A DNA stretch of 64,000 nt from Promicromonospora sukumoe (GTDB taxonomy: Bacteria; Actinomycetota; Actinomycetes; Actinomycetales; Cellulomonadaceae): assembly GCF_014137995.1 (NCBI RefSeq), contig NZ_JACGWV010000002.1:1364001-1428000 (forward strand), in the 5' to 3' direction. Positions 43,973 to 51,789 of this stretch are shown in pieces. Position 1 is the stretch's first letter, and every line of letters starts with the position of its first letter. The translations under genes and the position numbers were made by a program. The notes below the pieces were generated by a model that saw only the letters and a list, made by a program, of their open reading frames with translations, had not been told where the DNA came from and did not search any database.

Positions 43973-44802
43973 GCCCACCTCCGCAGCAGGCGCCGCTCGG
44001 CGAGGCCGATCAGCGCGTCGGTCAGCTTGCCCAGCACCGCGAGCAGCACGATCGCGAGCAGGATGCGGTCCACCCGGCCGTTCTGCTGGGAGTCGTTGAG
44101 CAGGAACCCGAGGCCCATCGACGACGCGATGAGCTCGGCGGCCACGAGGAACAGCCACGACTGCGCGAGCGCCAGCCGGAGCCCGGCCACCAGGGAGGGC
44201 AGCACGGCGGGGAGCTGCACCGTCGTCAGGAGCCGCAGCCCGCGCAGCCCGAACGCGCGGCCCGCCTCGACCAGGTGGGGGTCGACGTGCCGCAGGGCGG
44301 CCGCGATCGTCGTGTACACCGGGAAGAACGCGCCGATCGCGATGAGCGTGATCTTGGACTCCTCGCCGATCTTGAGCCACAGGATGAGCAGCGGCACCCA
44401 GGCGAGCGACGGCACGGCACGGATCGCGCCGAGCGTCGGGGCGAGCAGCAGGTCGCCGAGCTTCGACAGGCCCACCAGGGAGCCGACGGCGAGGCCCACG
44501 GCGGCGCCCAGCGCGAACCCGATCAGCACGCGCTGCGTCGAGATCGCCACGTGGTGCCCGAGCTGGCCGCGCTCGATCAGGTCGACGGCGGCGTCCCACA
44601 CGGCCACCGGGCCGGGGAGCTGGTAGGGCGGGACCAGGCCGGCGGCCGTGACGCCCCACCAGAGCGCCAGCAGCGCCACCGGGACGAGGAGCCCGAGGAG
44701 CACCCGGCCGGCACGGTCGGCGCCGATCCGGGCGACGGGCCCGGGGCGGCCGGACGCCGGCGCGGCGGCCGCCTGCCCGACGTCGGCTCGCGCGTCAGCC
44801 AT
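43969..44802 (-). CDS. Sulfonate/taurine-type ABC permease
   Basis: A 277-residue inner-membrane subunit of an ABC importer of the SsuC/TauC/nitrate class. About six helices are seen, with the inner-face EAA loop EAGRAFGLRGLRLLTTVQLP near residue 185. The N-terminus is Ala-Pro-rich and cytoplasmic. Its coding start overlaps the binding-protein gene by 8 bp and its end overlaps the ligase gene, so all are one transcript. The likely load is a small organosulfur compound such as an alkanesulfonate. No monooxygenase (SsuD or TauD) is present to release sulfite, which leaves the identity open. Confidence 0.88.
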   Translation of the reverse strand: MADARADVGQAAAAPASGRPGPVARIGADRAGRVLLGLLVPVALLALWWGVTAAGLVPPYQLPGPVAVWDAAVDLIERGQLGHHVAISTQRVLIGFALGAAVGLAVGSLVGLSKLGDLLLAPTLGAIRAVPSLAWVPLLILWLKIGEESKITLIAIGAFFPVYTTIAAALRHVDPHLVEAGRAFGLRGLRLLTTVQLPAVLPSLVAGLRLALAQSWLFLVAAELIASSMGLGFLLNDSQQNGRVDRILLAIVLLAVLGKLTDALIGLAERRLLRRWA

Positions 44803-45829
44803 CCGAGGCCACCGCCTCCTGGGCGAACTCCGGCGCGAAGAGCTCGTCGAGCGCGGTGTCGACGTTCTCCTGCGCGGGCACGTCGCCCGACTCGACGAAG
44901 ATCGGGCCCACGACCTCCAGCACGTCGCGCTGCTGGTCGCCGGGCACCGGGTCGAGGTCGAGCACGGTGCGGTCCTCGATCACCGTGGCCGCGACCTCGG
45001 GGTCGATCGAGGCGACCTCCGCGAGCAGCGCGGACAGCTCCTCGGGGTTCTCCAGCGCCCAGGCCCGGGCCTGCTCGTAGGCGTCGACGACGGCCTGGGT
45101 GACGTCCGGGTGCTCGTCCACGAACTCCTCGCGCGCGTTGAGGAACCCGTAGGTGTTGAAGTCGATGTTGCGGTAGATCAGCTTGTCGCCGGCCTCGGCC
45201 TCGGCCGCCGCCATGATCGGGTCCAGGCCGGACCAGGCGTCGACGGAGCCGTTGTCGAGCGCGGCGCGGCCGTCGGCGTGCTGCAGGTTCTGCACCTCGA
45301 CCTCGTCGAGCGGGATGCCCGCCTCGTCCAGGGTCTGCAGCAGGAAGAAGTACGGGTCGGTGCCCTTGGTCGCCGCGATCGAGGCGCCCTCCAGGTCCGC
45401 GACGTCCTTGATCTCCGAGTCGCCCGGGACCACGATCGCGGACCACTCCGGCTGGCTGTAGATGTCGACGGTCCGGATCGGCGAGCCGTTCGCCCGCGCC
45501 AGGAGCGCCGCGGAGCCGGCCGTCGAGCCGAAGTCGATCGCCGCGGCGCGGAGGTTCTCGTTCGCCGTGTTCGAGCCGTCGGACTGCACCCACGTGACCT
45601 CGACGCCGTCGAGCTCCTCCTCCAGCCAGCCCTGCTCGCGGACCACGAGGCTGAGCGGGTTGTACGTGGCGAAGTCGATGTTCAGGGTGTCGGTGCTCCA
45701 CTCGCCCGCGCCCGCGCCCTCGCCGCCGCCGGCCGCGGCCGAGCCCTCGCCCGCCACGCAACCGGTCAGCGCCATCGCCGAGACCAGGGCCAGACCGGAC
45801 GCCAGGACGGTGTTCCTCGGGTTACGCAT
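44795..45829 (-). CDS. Sulfonate/taurine-type ABC solute-binding lipoprotein
   Basis: A 344-residue binding lipoprotein. The lipobox LTGC puts the modified cysteine at residue 24, followed by a Gly-Ala-rich linker. The mature domain has the NMT1/SsuA-like fold, with IDFATYNPLSLVVREQGWL, IDFGSTAGSAALLARANG, then PIRTVDIYS and KGTDPYFFLLQTL. It would capture the substrate outside the membrane and deliver it to the permease. SsuA/TauA proteins bind alkanesulfonates or taurine, and relatives take nitrate or thiamine precursors. The cysteine leader in front of the operon supports a sulfur compound. The ATG lies 95 bp after the ATPase gene. Confidence 0.87.
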   Translation of the reverse strand: MRNPRNTVLASGLALVSAMALTGCVAGEGSAAAGGGEGAGAGEWSTDTLNIDFATYNPLSLVVREQGWLEEELDGVEVTWVQSDGSNTANENLRAAAIDFGSTAGSAALLARANGSPIRTVDIYSQPEWSAIVVPGDSEIKDVADLEGASIAATKGTDPYFFLLQTLDEAGIPLDEVEVQNLQHADGRAALDNGSVDAWSGLDPIMAAAEAEAGDKLIYRNIDFNTYGFLNAREEFVDEHPDVTQAVVDAYEQARAWALENPEELSALLAEVASIDPEVAATVIEDRTVLDLDPVPGDQQRDVLEVVGPIFVESGDVPAQENVDTALDELFAPEFAQEAVASDG

Positions 45830-45924
45830 GGGTTTTCCTCTCGCTGCCCGACGGCGGCCGGCGGGCTGGGTCTGTCGGTTCGGGGTGGTCTCGGGTACAG
45901 CAGGTTCGGTGCGGCGGTGCGTGC

Positions 45925-46863
45925 TCAGCGGTCGTGGTGCGTCGGCACGCCGAGGCCGTCGAGCAGCTCCGCGCGGAGCTCGGCCAGGTCGCGCGCGGCC
46001 CGGTCGCGCGGCCGGTCGCCCGGCACGTCGACGATCCGCGCGATGCTGGCGGCCCGGTCGCCGGACCCGGCGTCGGCGCGGTCGCCGGACCCGGCGGCGC
46101 GGGCAGCCCCGCCGTCCGCCAGGGTGCGCAGCAGCACGACGCGGTCGGCGAGGTAGAGCGCCTCCTCGACGTCGTGCGTGACCAGCAGGATCGTCGCGGG
46201 CTGCGCGGCGTGGACGTCGAGCAGCAGGTCCTGCATCCGCAGCCGGGTCAGCGCGTCCAGCGCGCCGAACGGCTCGTCGAGCAGGAGGACGCCGGGATTG
46301 CGGGCCAGCGCCCGGGCCAGCGAGGCGCGCTGGGCCATGCCGCCCGACACCTGGCGGGGCCGCAGCCCGGCCGACGTCGCCAGCCCGACCAGGTCGAGGA
46401 GCTGGGCCACGCGGGCCCGCCCGGCGTCCTTCGCCGTGCCCGGCGGGAGCCCCAGCGCGACGTTCTGCGTGAGCGTGCGCCACGGCAGCAGGCGCGGCTC
46501 CTGGAAGGCGACGGCGGTGCGCGGGTCGGCGCCGACGACGGGTCCGTCGTCGATCGTGACCCGGCCGCCCGTCGGCGCGTCCAGGCCGCTGACCTGGCGC
46601 AGCAGCGTCGACTTGCCGCAGCCGGAGGGCCCCAGCACGGCGACAATCTCGCCCGGCGCGACCTCCAGGTCCACGCCGTGCAGCACGGTGCGACCGGCCT
46701 GCGCGTCCCGCGCGGCGCCGGGCGCCGGGAACGTCCGGGAGACGCCGTCGAGGCGGACGGGGAGCGCGGGCGAGGCGACGACGTCGGACACGCTCGCGCC
46801 GGCACCGGACGAGGCTGTGAGCCGGCCTGTGGACTGGGCTGTGGACGGTGCTGTGGGAACCAT
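45925..46863 (-). CDS. Sulfonate/taurine-type ABC ATPase
   Basis: A 312-residue ATPase for the importer. Walker A GPSGCGKST is at residues 78-86, the Q-loop is in AFQEPRLLPW, the signature is VSGGMAQRASLARAL, Walker B is VLLLDEPFGALDAL and the H-loop is VTHDVEEAL. The EPRLLPW sequence is typical of SsuB/TauB/NrtD-type ATPases. An Ala-Asp-Arg-rich tail follows from about residue 265, including a repeated GSGDRA motif. AAGGGATGG precedes ATG 46863; an in-frame ATG at 46920 would add a poorly conserved stretch. It is the first full gene of the operon, 95 nt after the leader peptide stop. Confidence 0.9.
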   Translation of the reverse strand: MVPTAPSTAQSTGRLTASSGAGASVSDVVASPALPVRLDGVSRTFPAPGAARDAQAGRTVLHGVDLEVAPGEIVAVLGPSGCGKSTLLRQVSGLDAPTGGRVTIDDGPVVGADPRTAVAFQEPRLLPWRTLTQNVALGLPPGTAKDAGRARVAQLLDLVGLATSAGLRPRQVSGGMAQRASLARALARNPGVLLLDEPFGALDALTRLRMQDLLLDVHAAQPATILLVTHDVEEALYLADRVVLLRTLADGGAARAAGSGDRADAGSGDRAASIARIVDVPGDRPRDRAARDLAELRAELLDGLGVPTHHDR

Positions 46864-46921
46864 GGGGGTCCATCCCTTGCGATCGGTCCGTGCGGTAGGG
46901 CTGTCGCTGTGCACCGACATG

Positions 46922-46939
46922 GCCCGGACCGGTCCGGGC
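46922..46939 (-). promoter_or_regulatory. Attenuator-like palindrome
   Basis: A perfect 18-bp palindrome, GCCCGGACCGGTCCGGGC, starting 20 nt after the stop codon of the cysteine leader peptide and 58 nt before the ABC ATPase start. A hairpin between a leader peptide and the first gene fits attenuation. The termination or anti-termination mechanism is inferred; no T-run follows. Confidence 0.5.
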
Positions 46940-46958
46940 GGCAGGCTCGAAGGGAGCG

Positions 46959-47045
46959 TCACATGCCGGCGCACTGCCGCATTCGGCAGGACCGGCGACA
47001 CGTCGCGCGCCCGGAGAGGGCCGCGGTGGCGCGTCGTGACGTCAT
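46959..47045 (-). CDS. Cysteine-containing leader peptide
   Basis: A 28-codon frame, beginning MTSRRATAALSGR and ending CRMRQCAGM, with three cysteines at 16, 20 and 25 and many arginines. The ribosome site AGAGGAAA precedes the ATG at good spacing. It is followed by a perfect palindrome and then the sulfur-uptake operon. Short peptides rich in Cys or with SRR-type starts upstream of sulfur genes are known in actinobacteria and are thought to sense cysteine supply through ribosome stalling. The sequence matches that pattern, but it is too short for family assignment by eye. Confidence 0.6.
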   Translation of the reverse strand: MTSRRATAALSGRATCRRSCRMRQCAGM

Positions 47046-47115
47046 CGGGCTTTCCTCTCTCATGGGGCGGTCGGTCATCTTTTGTCAGGCAATGCCGATG
47101 AACCCCATAGAACCG

Positions 47116-47151
47116 GATGATGCAACTCGTGCACCAGATCGTTTCATCATC
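47116..47151. promoter_or_regulatory. Inverted repeat upstream of the sulfur operon
   Basis: GATGATGCAAC (47116-47126) and GTTTCATCATC (47141-47151) pair at 10 of 11 positions with a 14-bp spacer. The element lies about 70 bp upstream of the leader-peptide start, and about 95 bp before the divergent tricorn protease gene. It is a good candidate operator for a sulfur regulator controlling the operon. TGGACGTCCA at 47164-47173 is a second, perfect palindrome nearby. Confidence 0.45.
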
Positions 47152-47244
47152 TGAGACCACGATGTGGACGTCCATGCGTCCGCATGCTTGCCGCCGTGAG
47201 CGATTTCCGGTGACGGCGCAGGGGCCCGCGAGTACGTTGAACCG

Positions 47245-50200
47245 GTGACCCAGCCCTATCTCCGGTATCCCCACATCCATGGCGACCAGGTCGCGTTCGT
47301 GGCCGACGACGACGTCTGGCTCGCCCCGCTCTCCGGCGGCCGCGCCTGGCGCCTGACCAGCGATCACGCCCCGGCGACCACACCCCGGTTCTCCCCGGAC
47401 GGCACCCGCCTCGCGTACGTGTCGCACAAGGACGGCCACCCCGAGGCCTACGTGATCGAGCTGGCCGACGGCGCCACGCGGCGCCTGACCTACCTCGGCG
47501 GCACCGCCACGACGGTGCTCGGCTGGGACGACGCCGGCCAGGTGCTCGTCTCGTCCAACGCGGGCGCGCACGAGCGCTCCCTGACCGTGGTGCGCGCCGT
47601 CGGCCTGGACGGCACCGTCGAGACACCGCGCTACGGGACCGCGTGGGGAGTCGCCGAGCACCAGGGCCCGGACGGCGGCCGCACGACCGCCCTCGTGTCG
47701 GCGGGCTACCGCACGCCCGCCTACTGGAAGCGGTACCGCGGCGGCACGGCCTCCGTGCTGTGGCTCGACCGGGGAACGGGCGAGTGGGAGCGCCCCCTGC
47801 CCGACGACGAGGCCGGGACCTACGACCCGATGTGGATCGGGGACGCGCTGGTGTTCACCTCCGACCGGGCCGCGACGTTCCCCGACCACGCCGACGAACA
47901 GGCGAACCTCTGGGTCTGGGAGGGCCTGGCGACCGGCACGCAGGCGCCCGGGCCCCGGCTGCTCACCACGCAGACCGCGGCCGAGGGCTACGTGCGCGAC
48001 GCGGCGTCGGACGGCACGCGGATCGTGTGGCACAGCCGCGGCGACCTCTGGCTGCTCGACGCGCTCGACGGCACCCCCCGCCGCCTGGACATCACGCTGA
48101 CCGGGGCGCTCCCGGAGGCGTACCCGGCCGACCCGGACTCGGCGCCCGGCGGCGTCGACGGGCTCGCCGTCGACCGGACCGGCGACGCGAGCGTCGTCGG
48201 CTGGCTGGGTACCGCGTTCTGGGTGACCCACCGCGCCGGACCGGCCCGCGCGCTCGTCGCCGACCCGTCGGTCCGCGTGCGGGAGCCCGTGCTGCTCGGC
48301 GACACGGGCCGCGCCGTCGTCGTGACGGACGCGCCGCACACGACCGCGGAGGGCGAGAGCCGGGAGGACGCGCTGGAGGTGCACACCCTGCCCGGCGCCG
48401 ACGGCGTGGACCCGGACGCCGTGCCGCGACGCTTCGCGGCCGGCGAGCTCGGCCGGGTGCTCCACCTGGCCGCGAGCCCCGCCGGCGACAAGGTGGCGGC
48501 CATCTCGCACGACGGCCGGGTCAGCGTGGTCGCGCTGCCCGCCGGCGAGGCCGCCCTGCCGGCCGGCACCGTCGTCCCGGTCGGCCGGTCGGGCAACGGT
48601 GAGGCGGAGTCCCCGACGTTCTCGCCGGACGGCCGGTACCTCGCCTGGTCCAGCCCGACCGGCACCGAGGGCGACCACCACCAGGTGCTGATCGCCGACC
48701 TGCACGCCGAGACGCCGACGGCGACGCCGCTGACGTCGGGCCGGTTCCACGACTTCTCGCCGGCGTTCAGCGACGACGGCAAGTACGTCGTGTTCCTGTC
48801 GAACCGCACGTTCGACCCGTCCTACGACTCCCACGAGTTCGCCCTGTCGTTCAGCGCGGCGACCCGGCCGTGGCTCATCCCGCTGTCCGCCACCGAGCCG
48901 GCACCGTTCGGCCCGAGCGCCGACGGCTGGCGCCTGAGCGCGCCGGACGCCAAGCAGGACGCCACACCGGACGACACGAAGGGCGGCGCGGACGACACCG
49001 CGTCGGGCGACGAGAAGTCCGAGCAGGACACGCAGGCCGAGGCCTCGCCCGACATCGACTTCGAGGGCGCCGAGGAACGCGTGATGCCGTTCCCGGTGAC
49101 GTCGGGCCGCTACCGCGACCTGCTCGCGGCCAAGGGCGGCGTGCTCTGGGTGCACGAGACCGACGACGCGGGCGTGCTCGGCGCGCGGCACGCCGGCACC
49201 GAGGGCGACCCGGTGCCCAACGTGCTCCAGTTCTGGTCCTTCGAGGCGCGCAAGGCCACGGACGTCGCGGAGAAGGTGACCGCGTACGCGGTGTCGGGCG
49301 ACGGCGAGCGGGTCGTGATCCGGTCCGGTTCGGGGCTCAGCACGCAGTCCGCCACCAGCAAGCCCGGCGACGACGACCCGGGCGCCTTCGACATCGACCT
49401 GTCCCGCGCGCGCCACGAGGTGGACCCCCGCGCCCAGTGGCACCAGATGTTCGACGAGAACGCCCGCATCATGCGCGACCACTACTGGCGCGCGGACATG
49501 AACGGCGTCGACTGGGCCGGGGTGGTGGCGCGCTGGCGCCCGCTGATCGACCGGGTCGCGACGCACGACGACCTGGAGGACGTGCTCTGGGAGACCGTCG
49601 CCGAGCTCAACACCTCCCACGCCTACGTGCGGTCGCCCCACGAGCGCGGCGACGCGTCCCGGCGGCTCGGGCTGCTCGGCGCGGACCTCTCGCGGACCGC
49701 CGAGGGCTGGCGGATCGACCGCGTGCTGCCGAGCGAGTCGTCCGACCCGGGAGCCCGGTCCCCGCTGCGCGCCGCGGGCGTCGACGCGCGGCCGGGCGAC
49801 CTCATCGTCGCGGTGGACGGGCGCCCGGTGGACCCGGTGTCCGGCCCGGCGGCGAACCTGGTCGGCGCGGCCGAGATCCCGGTGGAGCTGACCCTGCGGC
49901 GCGCCCCGGCCCCGGCGGACGGCGAGACCGGCCCGGTCGCGAGCAGGGACCGCCGCGTCGTCGTCGTGCCGCTCGCCAACGAGTCCGACCTGCGCTACCA
50001 GGACTGGGTGCGGTCCCGCCGCGAGTACGTCGCCGAGCGGTCGGGCGGCCGGCTGGGGTACGTGCACGTCCCGGACATGGTGAGCACCGGGTGGGCGCAG
50101 CTCCACCGCGACCTGCGGCTCGCCACGGACCGCGAGGGCATCGTCGTGGACGTGCGCTACAACGGCGGCGGGCACACGTCGCAGCTCGTGATCGCGCGGC

Positions 50201-50661
50201 TCGCCGCACGCGTCGCGGGCTGGGGGCTGAACCGGCACTACGACCGCGCCAACTCCTACCCGGACCGCGCGCCGCGCGGCCCGGTCGTGCTCGTCACCAA
50301 CGAGTACGCGGGGTCCGACGGCGACATCGTGAACGCCGCCGCGCAGGCGCTCGGCGTCGGGCCGGTCGTCGGCGTGCGGACCTGGGGCGGCGTGATCGGC
50401 ATCGACGGCCGATTCGACCTCGTGGACGGCACCGGGATCACCCAGCCGCGCTACGGCTTCTGGCTGGAGGGCAAGGGTTTCGACGTCGAGAACTACGGCG
50501 TGGACCCCGACATCGAGGTGCGGCACACGCCGGCGGACTACTTCTCCGACGTCGACCCGCAGCTCGAGGCCGGCATGGCCGAGGCCTTCCGGCTGCTGGA
50601 GGAGACCCCGGCGGCCGCGCCCCCGGCCCTGCCGGAGCCGCGGGTGCGCCGTCGCCCGTAG
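47245..50661 (+). CDS. Tricorn protease homologue (S41 family)
   Basis: A 1138-residue tricorn-type serine protease that degrades short peptides released by other proteases. The first part (about 1-310) and second part (about 330-690) are beta-propeller domains; PRFSPDGTRLAYVS and SPTFSPDG-like WD/Kelch-type repeats are visible (exact second form ESPTFSPDGRYLAWS). An acidic, low-complexity insert lies near 570-605. A PDZ domain occupies about 800-880, followed by the protease domain. Catalytic landmarks are TSHAYV near 790 and EYAGSDGDIVNAAAQALG near 1020. GTG 47245 has TACGTT six bases upstream, so the message may be leaderless. Confidence 0.92.
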   Translation: MTQPYLRYPHIHGDQVAFVADDDVWLAPLSGGRAWRLTSDHAPATTPRFSPDGTRLAYVSHKDGHPEAYVIELADGATRRLTYLGGTATTVLGWDDAGQVLVSSNAGAHERSLTVVRAVGLDGTVETPRYGTAWGVAEHQGPDGGRTTALVSAGYRTPAYWKRYRGGTASVLWLDRGTGEWERPLPDDEAGTYDPMWIGDALVFTSDRAATFPDHADEQANLWVWEGLATGTQAPGPRLLTTQTAAEGYVRDAASDGTRIVWHSRGDLWLLDALDGTPRRLDITLTGALPEAYPADPDSAPGGVDGLAVDRTGDASVVGWLGTAFWVTHRAGPARALVADPSVRVREPVLLGDTGRAVVVTDAPHTTAEGESREDALEVHTLPGADGVDPDAVPRRFAAGELGRVLHLAASPAGDKVAAISHDGRVSVVALPAGEAALPAGTVVPVGRSGNGEAESPTFSPDGRYLAWSSPTGTEGDHHQVLIADLHAETPTATPLTSGRFHDFSPAFSDDGKYVVFLSNRTFDPSYDSHEFALSFSAATRPWLIPLSATEPAPFGPSADGWRLSAPDAKQDATPDDTKGGADDTASGDEKSEQDTQAEASPDIDFEGAEERVMPFPVTSGRYRDLLAAKGGVLWVHETDDAGVLGARHAGTEGDPVPNVLQFWSFEARKATDVAEKVTAYAVSGDGERVVIRSGSGLSTQSATSKPGDDDPGAFDIDLSRARHEVDPRAQWHQMFDENARIMRDHYWRADMNGVDWAGVVARWRPLIDRVATHDDLEDVLWETVAELNTSHAYVRSPHERGDASRRLGLLGADLSRTAEGWRIDRVLPSESSDPGARSPLRAAGVDARPGDLIVAVDGRPVDPVSGPAANLVGAAEIPVELTLRRAPAPADGETGPVASRDRRVVVVPLANESDLRYQDWVRSRREYVAERSGGRLGYVHVPDMVSTGWAQLHRDLRLATDREGIVVDVRYNGGGHTSQLVIARLAARVAGWGLNRHYDRANSYPDRAPRGPVVLVTNEYAGSDGDIVNAAAQALGVGPVVGVRTWGGVIGIDGRFDLVDGTGITQPRYGFWLEGKGFDVENYGVDPDIEVRHTPADYFSDVDPQLEAGMAEAFRLLEETPAAAPPALPEPRVRRRP

Positions 50662-50712
50662 GTGTCCGGTGCACCGCCCGGGTGGTGTGCCGCCCGGGCG
50701 GCGCGCTCCCGG

Positions 50713-51582
50713 TCAGCCGCGCGTGGCCTGCACGAACGTGAGCCGGCCGTAGCGGTGCTCCGCCCGCTCCACCTCGCGGACGTCGGTGAACCCGGCGTCC
50801 GCGAGGAGGCGCAGCAGGTCGGCCGCCGGGGGCCGGGCGGTGTGGGGGTCGGTTCCGGCCTCGGCCTCGACCGCGTCGTGCCCGCGGCCGTGCCCCCGCA
50901 CCCGGCCGTACGCGCCGATGCTGCCGGGACCGCGCCGTCGTCCGCGGCCGTGGCCCCGCCCTCGACCGTGCCGATGCCCGTGCTCGCCGCCGGAACCGTG
51001 TCCGCCGCTGTGTCCGCCGCCGTGACCGGCGCCGTGCGCGCCGTGCCCGTCCCCGCCGTCCGCCCCGGACGTACCGTCCCCGCCGCCGAAGTCCACGATC
51101 GTCACCGTGCCGCCCGGCCGCAGCGCCCGGTGCGCCTCCTGCCCGAACCGCACCCGGGCGTCGTCGGGCACGTGGTGCAGCGCGAGGGCGGAGACGACGT
51201 GGTCGAGGGAGCCGTCGTCGACCGGGAGGCGGTCGGCGAAGCCCTGCACGAGCGTGAGCGGCACCCGCCGGCGCGCCGCCTTGCGGGCCGCGACGCGCAG
51301 CGCGGCGGCGTCCGGGTCCAGGCCGGTGACGAGCGCGGCGGGCTGCGCGCGGAGCACGGCGAGCGACAGGTTCCCGGTGCCGCAGCCGAGGTCGAGCACC
51401 GACTCCCCCGGCGCGACGTCCGCGAGCGCCGCCGCCCGGTCGTGCAGCGGCCGCACGCGGGAGAGGCGGGTGAACGCGTCGTAGAGCGGGAGCAGCCAGG
51501 GCCGGGCCATGCCGGGCAGGAACTCGCGCCCGCGCTCCTCCGGGGTGCGGGGGTCGATGATCCGCACGGTGCTGTCGTTCAT
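50713..51582 (-). CDS. SAM-dependent methyltransferase with His-Gly-rich insert
   Basis: A 289-residue class I methyltransferase (UbiE-like). The SAM motif VLDLGCGTG is at residues 62-70, the acidic loop GLDPD near 87, and ALALHHVPD and ALRPGGTVTIVDF follow. Between the fifth strand and the last helices lies an insert at about 167-236, extremely rich in Gly, His and Arg with about eleven histidines (GHGAHGAGHGGGHSGGHG type). Such stretches can bind nickel, zinc or copper. The gene is divergent from a cation exporter, which makes a metal-related role plausible. The methyl acceptor is unknown. Confidence 0.85.
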   Translation of the reverse strand: MNDSTVRIIDPRTPEERGREFLPGMARPWLLPLYDAFTRLSRVRPLHDRAAALADVAPGESVLDLGCGTGNLSLAVLRAQPAALVTGLDPDAAALRVAARKAARRRVPLTLVQGFADRLPVDDGSLDHVVSALALHHVPDDARVRFGQEAHRALRPGGTVTIVDFGGGDGTSGADGGDGHGAHGAGHGGGHSGGHGSGGEHGHRHGRGRGHGRGRRRGPGSIGAYGRVRGHGRGHDAVEAEAGTDPHTARPPAADLLRLLADAGFTDVREVERAEHRYGRLTFVQATRG

Positions 51583-51789
51583 CCGGGGCGCCTCTCGTCC
51601 GGGTGCCCGCGCCGGGGCGGCGCGGGCCGGCCGCTGCGGCCGTCCCCTCCAGCATCGGACATCCTGCGGTGCGCCGACAGGACGGAAGTCGGTGCCGATC
51701 GCACGATCCTCGGTTGGCCGGGCCGGTTGAACCGGGCGGGCACCCCGGAACGTCGGTAGCGTCAGGGAGGTCGCGACGAAGGGGGACGC

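Noticed and set aside
46810..46860. Further DnaA-box-like TGTGGAC runs
   Set aside because: They lie in the coding start of the ABC ATPase, do not match the full 9-mer consensus and probably reflect codon repetition.
46864..46920. N-terminal extension of the ABC ATPase to ATG 46920
   Set aside because: It would run close to the attenuator palindrome, and a good ribosome site exists for ATG 46863.
45925..50526. A long minus-strand frame running under the tricorn protease gene into the ABC ATPase
   Set aside because: The part beyond 46863 is antisense to a clear protease and has low-complexity composition; only the ATPase portion is real.
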